From Adiantum capillus-veneris (lineage: Eukaryota; Streptophyta; Polypodiopsida; Polypodiales; Pteridaceae): DNA of 64,000 bases. Positions 47,640 to 58,279 of the stretch are shown here, piece by piece (position 1 is the first letter of the stretch; each line of letters starts with the position of its first letter). Made by a program: the position numbers and the translations under genes. The notes beneath the pieces are model-generated. The model did no database searches. It was not told the origin of the DNA and saw nothing but the letters and a program-made list of their open reading frames with translations. Location: the NCBI GenBank assembly GCA_014529385.2, contig CM043969.1, forward strand, positions 11,137,001 through 11,201,000. The letters are read 5' to 3'.

Positions 47640-48125
47640 AAAGCATAAAAAAAAGAGAGACCCTTACAGCTGAAAACAGCCAGCGCTCCTCTCTCCTCTC
47701 TCTAGAGCTAACGCCAGCCAGCTCTTCTTCTCTCTATCCCTTATTCTAGCCGGCTTGCATCCCAAGGTGCCCCCTATTCTCGCCCGCAATGGAGGAGGGG
47801 CTGTCACAGATTTCAGCCGTGAAGACGCCACCACCGGTGATACACATGGCTGCCCCAAGTGTACCAGATGTCGCCGAGACCCAGTGCACGAGTTCCATTG
47901 CGAAGAAGTGTCTACAGAGAGAGTTTCCATCATGACAAGCTGCTGTTTTTCTCTATTTTCAGCCCATAAACGTCATAGACGGGGCTGATTTACGAGAAGG
48001 AACCCGAGAACACACCTCTTCTGTGTGTAGGATTGGAAGAGACATTTCTCTATGCACAGATCTCTTCCAGGGAATTGCTTTCCGAGAACCAAGTTGCATT
48101 TCGAGCCTCGAGACTTTGGAGGTAA
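47640..48125 (+). other. Possible 5' exon or LTR leader
   Basis: TAAAAATAAAGCATAAAAAA (about 47634) precedes a pyrimidine-rich leader (CCTCTCTCCTCTCTCTAG). At the other end GACTTTGGAGGTAACATTTT (about 48113) fits a plant 5' splice site (GAG/GTAACA). Short frames inside (47755-47988, 48023-48235) have no recognised domain. This may be the non-coding first exon of a gene or the leader of an unrecognised element. Confidence 0.3.
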
Positions 48126-48187
48126 CATTTTTTCATGTTATGGTCCCTGAGTGTTTGTTTGCAAGTGTACTTCCTCTTCGCAAGCAA

Positions 48188-48500
48188 CGTAACCGCGAAA
48201 TGTGTTTCGGCAGGCCTGAAACGCGAAACAGGTGAAACGGGTGAAACATTCCACCCTACAAGTGAAACGCCTGAAAAAAAAAAAAATTCTCTTTAGAAAG
48301 TTTGGCCATTAAAAAGTTGTTTATTTATTATGTATATGCTATTTCAAGGTTAACATAGCATGTGTCTCAACTTAGCTACTATTCTTGGTCCTTTTCTTCC
48401 TATTTTGTCTATACATAACTCTACACATACACAAAAATTGGCGTTTTGGTCAGACATTTTAGTGAGGCCTTAGCCTAGGGTGAAACGTTTCGCGGTTACG
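48188..48500. mobile_element. 313-bp foldback element with CGTAACCGCGAAA ends
   Basis: The left end CGTAACCGCGAAATG and right end (reverse strand) CGTAACCGCGAAACG form 15-bp terminal inverted repeats with one mismatch. Inside, GAAACGCGAAACAGGTGAAA and GTGAAACGCCTG echo the same motif. No target duplication was recognised, and the interior has no ORF. It sits directly upstream of the 5' end of LINE-B. Confidence 0.5.
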
Positions 48501-48504
48501 CTGT

Positions 48505-50928
48505 GAATCGTGAGATGCCGAAGCATGGTTAGATGCTATGGATGACTATTTTAAAACTGTAGGAACTGCTCAGGAAAACCAAACAAAGGGTTGTCCTCTT
48601 GCCCCCTTCCTCTCTCAATTCTATGCGGAGGCGATGAGCAGATTTTTGGTTTCACAGCAGGTTGGTCTGAGGGGCTTAGCACTCCCTATACGGGGAGATG
48701 AGCTTCTGGACGCTGAGTTTGCTGACGACTCAGCCTTGTACTTAGAGGGCCAGGAGGCCAATCTTCACAGATGTGAGCAGGCTTTAGAGACCTTCTGCTG
48801 TGCATCGGGCGCACTGATCAACTGGAGAAAGACAGTGGCTTTCTCGGTTGGCAGTGCTCCTGTGCCAGATTGGATGCCAGGACAGGGTCTTAGATGGATT
48901 CCCCCAGGGATTGCAGTTCGATACTTGGGTTGTCAGGTTGGCCTGGACTTGTCCCCCGAGCAGCAAATTGCTCTGCTTCTCCTGTCCATCAAGAGAAAGC
49001 TATTACATTGGAGCTCAGCACACCTTTCGCTAGCTGGCAGAGTAGTAGTTGCCAATCAGGTGTTGTTGGCGACTATGTGGTACATCACTTCGTGCTGGAT
49101 CTTCTCGAGTTCTTGTATCAGCCAGGTAGAGAGGCTGGTCAGTAACTTCCTTTGGTCAGGTCGTGACACTCAAATTTCCCGAGCCAAGGTGGCTTGGTCG
49201 GTCATCACACTTCCTTGTTCTCAGGGAGGGCTTGGGATCATTGATCCAGCACAGCAGAGCAGAGCCCTTCTTGGGAAGTTCGTTGTCAGAGGACTTCTTC
49301 CAGGCGAGGAGCCCTCGAAGGAGTTCTTGCTGCAGAGGCTTCGTGCTAGGGTGCCTCAGTCAGGAGGCCCTTGGCAACCTTCGACCAGATGGATCTTTAC
49401 AGAGATGCGCCGAGTTGGTTTGAGCAAGAGACTGGAGGACCGCTTCGCTGTGAGTTTGCTTCGATCTTGGGAGCTCCTACAGCGTGGCCTAGAGAAGAGA
49501 CAGCCGACGTGCATAAAGGAGCGCCTACGACAGCCCCTCGTCTGGAACCCCATGGTTAGCACTCAGAGAGGCCACTTGGTTGGGAGTCGGCCTCATGTTT
49601 CTTGGGGTCCCATGGCAGCAGGTCCAGCACGCTCTCTAGGTGACTGGCTAGAGTTCACAGGCTTGTCAGAGGAGGTGCAAGGTCTCCAGCTGCAGGGCAT
49701 GAGAGGGGTGCAGAGCATGTGTCAGGACATCTCAGAGTCAGTTGCAGCTGAGTGGCTCACGCCTCTCGAGCCAGTAACACCCAGGTGGATGGGAGCCTTC
49801 ACTCGACTTGAGGTTCTCATTTCAGTCAGAGCCTGCTCAGAGACAGTCCCAGCCCTGTTCTTTGAGCTCCAGGGTGGGGGACGATTACAACGAGTTGCAG
49901 TAGAGGCCCTGCAGGTAGCAGAGTGCTGTTTCCAGAGGATTCGAGTTATGGGCATCTGTGGGAGGACTTGCGTCATAGACCCTGACCCAGCAGCTCTTGA
50001 CACTGGACAGTGGAGGCTATGGGCTTGGGAGTGTTGTCCACTGGCACGAGTACAGTGGGATCCTGGTGAGTGGCTATGGAGGGACCCCTTCTCTTCTGTA
50101 GACCGCCTAGGAGTCCCTTTCTTTCAGTACACTGTTCGGCTTGGACGTCATATACTTGCCGCACAGAGAGAGGCCCGCGCCGCTGCAGCACGTCATTGGC
50201 AGGAGGAGGGCCTCACAGTCGATTTCTTGGCAGCCTTTTGGCAGAGGCTGTGGGACTCCAGACAGCCGAGGCGCGTCACTTTGTTTCAGTAGCTGGTTGC
50301 ACACAGAGCCACAGCAGTAGGGAGCTGGCTTGTACATAGTGGTCTCTCGGCCTCATGTGCAGCCTGTGACCAGTCGGTGGAGAGTCAGCGGCATTGTCTT
50401 TGGGACTGTCCCTTGGCCCAGCAGGTGTGGCTACGAGTTCTTCGGCTGATGCCTGCCCTCTCCACGGCTCGATAGTACACTTGGGGGGCGGCTTGGTCCA
50501 CCCTCAAGGGCCCGGCACTCCAGTTTGAGGTATCTTCCACCAGCAGGATGATAGCGATGCAGGGGGGGCGACCTACACTCCAGCCTGCTACAGAGCTTAC
50601 TCCACAGGAGTGGTGCAGTGAGAGAGATGAGTGTTGGGAGCTCATCAGTGGCCTGACTCTTTGGTTCATCTGGCGGGCCCGCTGCTTTCGCATCTTTGAG
50701 GCTCGCCTTGTACCACCAACAGAGACTGTGCGTGACTTTTGGCTAGAGCTGATCCATACTCTCAGAGGACAGCTTGAGGGACTACAGGGTAGCTCCGACC
50801 GCATGCGAGAGCGCCGCGAGGCTTTCCTTGGACTCTGGCGCCCTGGGCCTTTTTTCACCATAGTCCAGGGGGTGCTCAGATGGCACTACTGTCCACTTGT
50901 GTGGCTCTTCCCTCCTCCCATTTCTTGA
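48505..50928 (+). pseudogene. LINE-B ORF2, 5'-truncated: RT to zf-RVT end
   Basis: One plus-strand frame is open from about 48505 to a stop near 50928 except for two TAG codons (50290-50292 and about 50476). It enters inside RT at KGCPLAPFLSQFYAEAMSRF, then DAEFADDSALYLEGQE (the A-D-D box), NWRKTVAFSVG and SLAGRVVVANQVLLATMWYI (thumb), a long connector, then the zf-RVT domain CAACDQSVESQRHCLWDCPL, and the end WELISGLTLWFIWRARCFRI. The endonuclease and N-terminal RT are missing, the usual 5' truncation of LINE copies. Composition is GC-richer than the neighbours, like LINE-D. The two-stop, single-frame state suggests a fairly young insertion. Confidence 0.85.
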
Positions 50929-51074
50929 TTTAGCCTCATTGTACATATGCTGCTTTTTTTCACTGGGAGTGTCTCCCCATCATTCTTGTTGTAGCCCTCT
51001 CTTGGAGAGGTGGATGTAGCCCTACAGGCAGTTCTCATTAACTAATAGAAGGATCTTTTTCTCGGAAAAAAAAA
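50929..51074 (+). mobile_element. LINE-B 3' UTR and A tract
   Basis: About 135 bases of 3' UTR follow the stop and end in AAAAAAAAAA at about 51065-51074. Beyond this the Gypsy-A RT sequence begins on the opposite strand, so the A tract marks the LINE-B insertion point. Confidence 0.7.
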
Positions 51075-51800
51075 ACTTCAAGATTGCCACTATCTTCTCT
51101 GGGTCAGGTGCTAAACCTTTGGCAGACACCACATGGCCTAGACGTGTGCCCTCGGTGACCAAAAAGTGACATTTGTTAGGATTGAGTTTTAGCCGTGCCT
51201 CTCTGCATCTGAGGAAGACAGCAGAGAGCTGAGCGAGGTACTCCTCTAGAGTTTTTCCACTAGGGTTGAACATTGGGCACATGAGAAGGTCGAAAAATCG
51301 TCCATGAAGATTCGAAGATGACCCGTAAGTAAAGGACAGAATATAAGATATACTACTCGATTGAAGGAAGGTGGAGCGTTTTTCAACCCAAACGACATCC
51401 TAGTGTAGATGAAAATACCCCAGGGAGTCACAAAGGCCGTTTTGAGTTGATCACCTGGATGGATGCCCAACTGATTGTATCCACTGAACCCATCCATAAA
51501 ACTGTACAATATATGCCCTGCTACATCTTCGAGCACACGCTCAGTGAAAGGTGTGGGAAACCATCTGGGATAGTTACCTTGTTCAGAGCGCGGTAATCTA
51601 CACACACGAATTTTATTGGACTGCCTCTTAGGCGCTATCACCATGGGTTGATAACCACTCAGAGTGCTCCACAGGTACAATGATCCCTGCCTCTTGCATT
51701 TTTTCGAGCTCTGACTTGACAGCCTCTGCATACTTTGGGTTGAGCTTGTAAGCTCAGCCTCTGACAGGCCTAGCCCCTTCAACCAGAGGCATAGTGTGGA
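51075..51800 (-). pseudogene. Gypsy-A reverse transcriptase, truncated
   Basis: The minus strand from about 51800: ELEKMQEAGIIVPVEHSEW (one frame), then GWFPTPFTERVLEDVAG-like PRWFPTPFTERVLEDVAGHI, FMDGFSGYNQLGIHPGDQLK, TPWGIFIYTRMSFGLKNAPP, and FMDDF as the catalytic YxDD-box equivalent (about 51308). A frameshift leads to LNPNKCHFLVTEGTRLGHVV at about 51200-51140. These are canonical Ty3/gypsy RT blocks. The sequence stops at the LINE-B A tract; the RT end, RNase H and integrase are not in the window below it. Confidence 0.85.
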
Positions 51801-51882
51801 GACTCAATTCTGGTGGGATCCCTTCCAAATCCTTGTGGGACCAAGCAAAAACATCCTTAAAAGAGTGTATGAAAGAAACTAC

Positions 51883-53003
51883 CTAATCAAGTAATGCGGG
51901 ATGCTCCCATAACCAAGCTGCTAAGAGGACGTGCTGAGGGTTGTCAGGGTCGCCCAGGTTGACTTTTTTGACCGGGTCAGGAGGTGTAACTGTGGAGGGT
52001 ACTTCAGAAGTTGAGAAATGAGCTACCTCTTGGAGCTTCGAGACATCATGTGCTGGCATTTGATCGATTGGAAACTCTGCATACTCTTCTTGTAACCATC
52101 CTGGTGGAAGCTCATCGAAGGGTAAATCTTCCGACACAGACATAACAGAGTGCTTTTGAGTGGGCGGGGCATCCGACCTGGGAGATGTTAGAGGAAGGGG
52201 GGAATCATTGGCGAGTTCATGCAGAGGATATTTTTTCCCCCTTTGGTGATGTGTTATAGGTTCCCCGAGGCCGAGGGCTTCCATAGGAGGATCATCTGAA
52301 TCATGAGAATTTGGGGCTGACCCACTTACTTCTTCGACTGATCCACTGTCTGCTGCTGTAGGACTACTGTCTGCTGTAGAACTTGGGACATTTGTGTCCA
52401 CCTGAGGAGTTGGGAGAGAGAGTGTTACTGGCACATGTGAGTTTTGAATAGAGACCACATAGCATGGCATCGAGGCGGTAGCTTCCAACCACTGCAGCAG
52501 GTCTTCGTCAGACCCGTCAGGTGGGATGGGGTGCTTAGGTCGGGGTTGAACTGCACTGACAATGAGCTGTGATGAACCACTGGATCCATACCTCCTTCGA
52601 GCCGAATTGGTTGCATGGGGGAGCCAGGAGTATGTATCCATATGGCGTCGTTTTCCCAATCATGAAGTGCCTTAGTATGCCGCAACCACGGTCTATCAAT
52701 CAGCAAAGGAAATCCTCCCTCCACCTGAGGAAGACTAACCACCACAAAATCCAAGCTAAATGTGAAGTCTTGTACCCTCCGAGGCACCTTCTCTACTATG
52801 CCCACAGGGTAGACTGTCCTCTGGTCTGCCAATGTAGCAGTGAATTGAGCAGGGCGAGTAGGCTGCAGACCTAAGGCCAGCATAGTAAATTCTGGCATCA
52901 GATTGATCCGAGATCCACCATCCACTATGGCGCCTGAGAATTGATGCCGAAAAATAGACACAGTGAGGCGAGGACTTTTGTAATCGGTGAGGGGAGCAGC
53001 TGG
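51883..53003 (-). pseudogene. Gypsy-A protease and linker
   Basis: The protease region at 52961-52660 contains GAIVDGGSRINLMPEFTMLA, where DGG(S) stands for the usual D-S/T-G loop, then FTFSLDFVVVSLPQVEGGFP and LLIDRPWLRHTKAL, the conserved ILGxxWL equivalent. A frameshift near 52600 leads into a 258-aa Pro/Ser/Asp-rich linker (52659-51883) that runs to the RT. A stop codon at about 53003 separates this from the segment above. The protease would cut the gag-pol polyprotein. Confidence 0.7.
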
Positions 53004-53234
53004 CTATGAAATCATGTAGGACTCCAAGGGCTGCACAGGTAGGTGCCCGCCACTAGGCCCTGCACCAAGATACAGAGACTGGATGATGGAAAGGGTGTCA
53101 CTTCTAAAATTTGCATCAAGTCGAAGCATGTCGTGCAGTGACACTTGCTGAAAGGTGTTTTTCAAGATAGACTCTGCTGTAGGCTTCAGTCCTTTGATTA
53201 GATCTTGCTCTGGTATCTTAAGCTTCTGCAAGTC
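53004..53234 (-). pseudogene. Gypsy-A gag-protease junction segment
   Basis: A 75-aa open piece (MQKLKIPEQDLIKGLKPTAE and on) lies in line between the end of gag and the protease, bounded by stops at about 53234 and 53003. It is probably part of the original continuous gag-pol frame. Confidence 0.55.
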
Positions 53235-55067
53235 CTATACTGCTTCCATGTAAGCACCATCAATATCTGATAGAAGCAAGGTAGGTTGGCTCTTGACACT
53301 ACCTGCTAGTTTGTTAGCTACTAAGGGAGTTTGACTCATTTTTGTGACAGGGGATGGAAAAATTGGACCAGGGAGGCTGAGGCCAAGAGTAGCTCTCTGT
53401 GCGCGTGTGAGCACACCAGCCCGCTCTTCCACTTGCTTCAACCCATCTCGAGAGGCAACTACAAGAGTGGAAGGCGGGGCCTCTGGAATGGTGCTTACTG
53501 TGATGAGGTTAAGCTTTGGGAATGTAAACTCCTGCTGGTTCTGGGTTGTGCTTGCAGATGTGGATGCTCGTTGTTTTGGGCAGTCCCTACTATAGTGATC
53601 CTTTGCTTCAGGACAGTGTCGGCAAGGAGGGGACCCTTCCGGCAATGGACATTTGCTCTGATAATGTCCATACTCTCCGCACCTATAGCACAAGATTGGC
53701 CTATTGGAGGGGCGAGGTGGTCTCTCCCCTTGCTGCATGGGACCAGATGCTGACGTGTAGAAGCTTTGGGGAACTGAAGGAGTACTGGCATGATAAAAGC
53801 TGGGAGATGCAAAATTGTTGTGCATACCTTGCTGCATAGGAGGTGTTGTCAGCAGAGGTGGTAACGGGTTTTGATGGCCATAGGGTGAGACCATGTTCGA
53901 TGAAAATGCTAGTCCTTGTTGGAGAGAAGGACCTAGACTTTGTTGTATTTGCCACAATCCCTTGATATAGTAGCAATCCTTGTCTTCGTGCCCTGATTTT
54001 TCGCAGAAGTGGCAATAAGCCCGAAGGGGACAGTCCTGTGGAGGATGCCCTGGAGAGCGACAAGAGCTGCACCATACCATAGCTTTAGTCTCCTGCTGAG
54101 ACCGAAGCTCTTCTAGCTCTCTCTTGATTTGATCCAAAGCCTCAAGATGTGGTGGTTTCTCTTGTCTAAGAGAGATTGATTTCTCTTCTTGGAGAGTGCG
54201 TTGTAGTTTTGAAGCTTCAAGTTTTCTACGCAAAGAAGTCAATGGATCAGCAGGACTTTCCGAAAACACAGAGGGGGTCTCTATGTGAGGGGAGTTGTTG
54301 AACAGCTTCCTAGCCCCTTCTATTCTAGTAGCAGCTGCGATGAATTCCTTCATAGTGGCGTCGGGTCGAAGACTCTCTCGGAGTTTTTGCTGAGAAGTTT
54401 TGGGAAGCACCTTCTCCACCCACTTCTTAACCATGAATTCACCGGGTTGCTGGGGAAGCTTGGCAACCAGAGGCTTGGTTTTCATCATAAGTTCTGCAAA
54501 AGTCTCCTCCGGCTGGAGCACCATGTTGGCCAACTCATCCAACACCTTCTCCTCGTAGTCACCTGGCCTGAAAGCTGCACAGAACTGTTGTCTTAAGGCT
54601 GCCCAAGTTGCAAAATGGTTCTCTGCAAACTGGCTGCACCATTTGTCTGCTAAGGCATCCAAGGTGGATGGAAAGAGTACCAAATAGGCATCTTCCCTGT
54701 TAAGACCACGACCCCTACAGAGAGATACAAACCTCCTTGCATGGTCGTCATCATCTTCTGAAGAGATTCCTTTGAATGTAGGGAACTTGATGTTTACCTT
54801 AGCCAAAACGCTAGCCAACGGCTCCATGGCCCCTTGTTGAGCCTATTGCTCAGTAGCCTGCTGTAGCAGATTAGGAGAGAGCTTTACTGGAGAAGATGAT
54901 CTGGAAGATGTGGAACCGGAGGGAGGAATGGGTGATGTCGTATGTGGAGGTATGGGTGATGAGGTTGATGGACTTCTAACAGGTTCCAAGGGTCGTCTTC
55001 TGTTGTAGTACTTCAGAGGACTCAGGAGTGCGCTTTGATGCTCGACTGACCGCCTTGTATGGGTCAT
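53235..55067 (-). pseudogene. Gypsy-A gag with two CCHC-type knuckles
   Basis: It begins MTHTRRSVEHQSALLSPLKY at 55067; one in-frame TAG (about 54842-54840) is followed by a 530-aa open frame (54827-53235). The gag core contains LAKVNIKFPTFKGISSEDDD, ADKWCSQFAENHFATWAALR and QQFCAAFRPGDYEEKVLDEL. Then come Cys/His clusters: CSSCRSPGHPPQDCPL and YCHFCEKSGHEDKDCYYIKG (about 54060-53960), and CYRCGEYGHYQSKCPL and CRHCPEAKDHYSRDCPK (about 53690-53580). Only one stop breaks gag, so Gypsy-A is younger than Gypsy-B. It is the structural RNA-binding protein of the element. Confidence 0.85.
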
Positions 55068-55420
55068 GCAGGGACCACCAAACTAACCAAGCTTTGGGCA
55101 AGAAAACCTTGAACTGGCTGAAGACTGGTCTACACTCTACTAGACCAAGCAAGTGACTAGACCAGGCTGGACCAAGACGAGGAGGACTAGACCACGGACG
55201 AGGAGGACTAGACCAGGGTCGAGGAGGTCTAGACTAGGGACGAGCGCAGGTTGGACCAGGCCGAGAGATGACTACGGCGAGAGAGGACTAGACTAGTTGG
55301 ACCAGGCCAGAGGAGAACAGTGCAAGGCAAGGTCGGCGAAGCTAGGTAGACCCAACTAGCTTCAAGATTTGCACCTCACAGAGTGAGATTTCAGTTGAGG
55401 TCCCATCGTGATCGCCAAAA
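55068..55420 (-). mobile_element. Gypsy-A leader and primer-binding site
   Basis: On the minus strand TTTTGGCGATCACGATGGGA (about 55420-55401), close to Tat-type primer sites, follows the LTR by about ten bases. The leader down to gag is rich in CTAGAC/GTCTAG words (about 55130-55310). Confidence 0.6.
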
Positions 55421-55430
55421 TGAGAGCACC

Positions 55431-55990
55431 TGTAGCGCGGATAATGTGTCGTGCTCTCTACAGTGGGTGGTCCTCAGTGGAATGTGCGTGACAATCTCAC
55501 TCAACAGACTGAAAAGAAAGGAAACAACAGACAACTGAGATCACAGAGTCACAACAGCAACACACAACAACAGCAACAGTAGACCACAACAAATGACTCG
55601 ACTATCTCAAAGAACTGATACAGACTCTGGCATGGCAACACACTCAGCTCCAACCAAGGACTCTCAAGTACAATGGGCTGTCGAGGCTCAGATGTGCAGG
55701 GATCGTGAATCAGTGCTAGTGCTCTGTGTATAGACTCACTCTAAACGACTACGTAAAAGATACAGATGACCAAACCGCTACTACTCATATATATAACCAT
55801 AAAGAGCCACCGACGCTCATAAATGATAGCACCTAGGTCTATCTCCACTGACTGGTGGTGGTGACCTGGCCACGATGCCCACTAGACCACCGTATCCCTG
55901 CCACGTGTCACTGTCCAACGAGTCCGTCCAGTGTGAACCGACCAACCAAAGACCAACTGTAAAGTCCAAAATAACTGTCCTGTGAAAGTG
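55431..55990 (-). repeat. 5' LTR of Gypsy-A (outer end approximate)
   Basis: On the minus strand it ends CCGCGCTACA at 55431. It aligns with the plus-strand copies at 46310-46604 and 57617-58073 through GAGCCTCGACA...CCCATTGTAC, ACGTGGCAGGGATAC and GGTGGTCTAGTGG. A TTATATATATGAG TATA-like box lies at about 55785-55800 (minus). The outer start is uncertain, somewhere near 55960-56010. Confidence 0.6.
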
Positions 55991-56019
55991 ACACTGCAGC
56001 CTGCTACACAACATGATTA

Positions 56020-56323
56020 ACGAAGCTTGAGTTGATGACGGTGATGACTGATATTGAATTATCTGCTGATAAAAAGAGCGTCGACAACGGTAACGAGCAT
56101 CGACGATCGTAATAAGCATAACCGCTCAATCGGTTCTTCTTTGCTTGCTTTCGTAACGAGCTCCTCTCCGTCTTCGATCGCCAAGAATATCTCTTCAACA
56201 CTTCTCTCTGTGATTCTTTGAATGTAAACCGCCTTGCTCTTACTTTCTTCAATTGCCTTCGGTTACTCTTCTTGAGATGCTCAAGATCTTCATTGCCAGA
56301 AACTGAGAGAGAACAAAAAAAAA
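56020..56323. other. No gene recognised
   Basis: This contains the minus-strand frame 56252-56004, which has no recognised domain. It is intervening sequence between the Gypsy-A LTR and the polypyrimidine tract. Confidence 0.4.
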
Positions 56324-56501
56324 TTTCCTCTTCTTCTTCTTCTTCTCTTTCCTTTCCTTCCTTTCCTTCTTTCTTTCTTTCCTTTCCTTCTTCTTCTTCT
56401 TCTTTTCTTTTCCTTCTCTTTTTTCTTCTTCTTCTTTCTTTCTTTCTCCTTCTTCTTCTCTTCTTCTCTTTCTCTTCTTCTTCTTCTTTTCTTTCTTTCT
56501 C
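56324..56501. repeat. 178-nt pure polypyrimidine (CTT/CCTTT) tract
   Basis: Every base on the plus strand from 56324 to 56501 is C or T, mainly TTC and TTTCC units. The frames through it are artefacts. Such tracts can form triplex (H-DNA) structures. Confidence 0.95.
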
Positions 56502-56661
56502 GACGACGCTTTCCTTTCTCTTCTTCTTTTTCCCTAACTTTGCATAGCTATGGCCTCCTCTAAAAAAAACTTCTCAATGCTTGCTTTTGAAGAGGCCGTC
56601 GTTGCCCTCTCTCTTTTTTTAAAAATTATAAAAAAAACCACTTGGTGGTTATTAGGTTTGA

Positions 56662-56755
56662 TTCTCTTGGGCGGCTTTTGGATGTTTATGGGATGCCGGC
56701 TTCTCTTGGGCGGCTTTTGGATGTTTATGGGCTGCCGTCTTCTCTTGGGCGGGTG
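56662..56755. repeat. 39-bp tandem repeat
   Basis: TTCTCTTGGGCGGCTTTTGG starts at 56662 and 56701, with a partial third copy at 56740. The unit is 13 codons, so a frame stays open through it, but there is no other sign of a gene. Confidence 0.9.
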
Positions 56756-57615
56756 GCCCTCGAAGGGAGCCACATTTGGTTCACATGTCGACCAAAGTCT
56801 TGCCAACCACATCATGTTTCTCCGAAAGCTTTTAATGGCATACATACCCGACCAAGGCACTGTCTGACCGCCTTCCACTGCCATGTTGGGCATTTCCCGT
56901 AATCAATGCTCTCTGAGAGTCGACCTTTTTAACTGAAGGCTTATCAAGAAATTTATGTGCATTCATAAAGGCACCACATTTAATTACATATCAACCACGG
57001 TAGTGCCGAGCACAAGCCCACCAGCATACCCAGCTATCAATGCATTGCAAGAGTTGACATGCCAAGCAAGATTCTCCTTGACCATGTATTGCCCTATTTA
57101 AGTGCACCGCATTCCAAAACCCGATCGAAACCCAAAAACTCCCAGACGGCACACTGATCCAGGCATCCAAAGTGGTACGGAACTGGCCCCTCATGAAACT
57201 TAAACTATCTCGACAACCGGAACTCCGATTGCCGATCTGAAAAGATCGACGTGCTCCACAAAGTGAGCACTTTAGGCCCATGCATTCATATCAACTTTGA
57301 CCCTTCATCAGCAGCTGCCCATGCAATCGACTCAAACTTCAAACTGACATAACTTCCTCATCGTAACTCAAATTGACGAGTCGTAAAGACAGACTTGAAC
57401 AACACTTCTAGTACTAAATTCTAGTCCATAAGTTGTCATCTGTGATCACTTCAACCATACTCTTTTTTAGCATCATTAAGCCACATCTGGCATACATTTA
57501 GCATTTAACCTGCTTATTATCAAGTCCTTATCATTGTTGAATAATCATATAGACTTCAATTAGGCTTAACATGCATCCTTTTGCTATTTTTCCCATCATG
57601 GAAGTGGAGCTGCAC
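56750..57615 (+). repeat. Dispersed repeat R1, copy 2
   Basis: Colinear with 2850-3790: GGTGGCCCTCGAAGGG (56755), TTTCCCGTAATCAATGC (56893), CTCCACAAAGTGAGCACTTT (57252), GGCCCATGCATTCA and GAAGTGGAGCTGCACGAC (57600). Similarity stops at 57615, where the gypsy LTR piece begins, so R1 was probably cut by that insertion. Confidence 0.7.
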
Positions 57616-57616
57616 G

Positions 57617-58073
57617 ACAACGTGGCAGTGATACACGTGGTGGTCTAGTGGACACAGTGACCAAATCACTACTACCACGCTGGACTGAGATATTTTGCTA
57701 GCCATTGGTGGCTCTTTAGGATTGTCTATATTTGTAGTTGGTTCTAGTCGTTGGACATCATCCACTTTCTATGGTCTAGAGTCTTGAGTCTGGTGTCTTG
57801 TGTCCAGCATCGCACATCTGCACCCTCCCTCCATAATGGAGCCTCGACACCCCCATTGTACCTATGAAGTCTGGGCTTGGAGCCAAGTGTGCTACCGACC
57901 AGAGTCTGCATGGTCCTATGAGTTTGTCAAGTTCCAGTGAGTTTTGAGTCTGTTGTGCTTTGAGTTGTTGTTCCATAGTTGTGTGATGTTTTCTTCTCTT
58001 GGAGTGAGGTTTCAAGCATTACTGCATTGAGGAGCACCCACTGTAGAGAGCACAACACACTTACCTTGCTACG
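57617..58073 (+). repeat. Gypsy-A-family LTR fragment, plus orientation
   Basis: It aligns with the reverse complement of 55431-55900 and with 46310-46604, from ACGTGGCAGTGATAC through GGAGCCTCGACACCCCCATT to the end CTTGCTACG near 58073. No primer site follows; a CA microsatellite does. This is a partial solo LTR or the 3' LTR of a deleted element. It lies in the presumed intron downstream of the last visible exon of the host gene. Confidence 0.65.
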
Positions 58074-58279
58074 GCAGGTAGCTAAAACACACACACACAC
58101 ACATACACCCACACATGTGTGTGTATAAGTGAGACAAAGTTTTTATCTGAAAATAAGGCAGATAAACCTTCAAGAAATTAGGATGGAAATCTTTGCCGCT
58201 GAGCAACTCTACAAAAAAGTAATCTAGCCATTACATAGTAAATACAAATAGGGGAAAGTTGAAAGGCTTTGTTGCATAC

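Noticed and set aside
49356-50337. Several antisense frames within LINE-B
   Set aside because: They are shadows of the GC-rich ORF2 frame on the plus strand.
53331-53839. Plus-strand frames opposite Gypsy-A gag
   Set aside because: The minus-strand gag frame with its CCHC boxes explains this sequence; the opposite frames are shadows.
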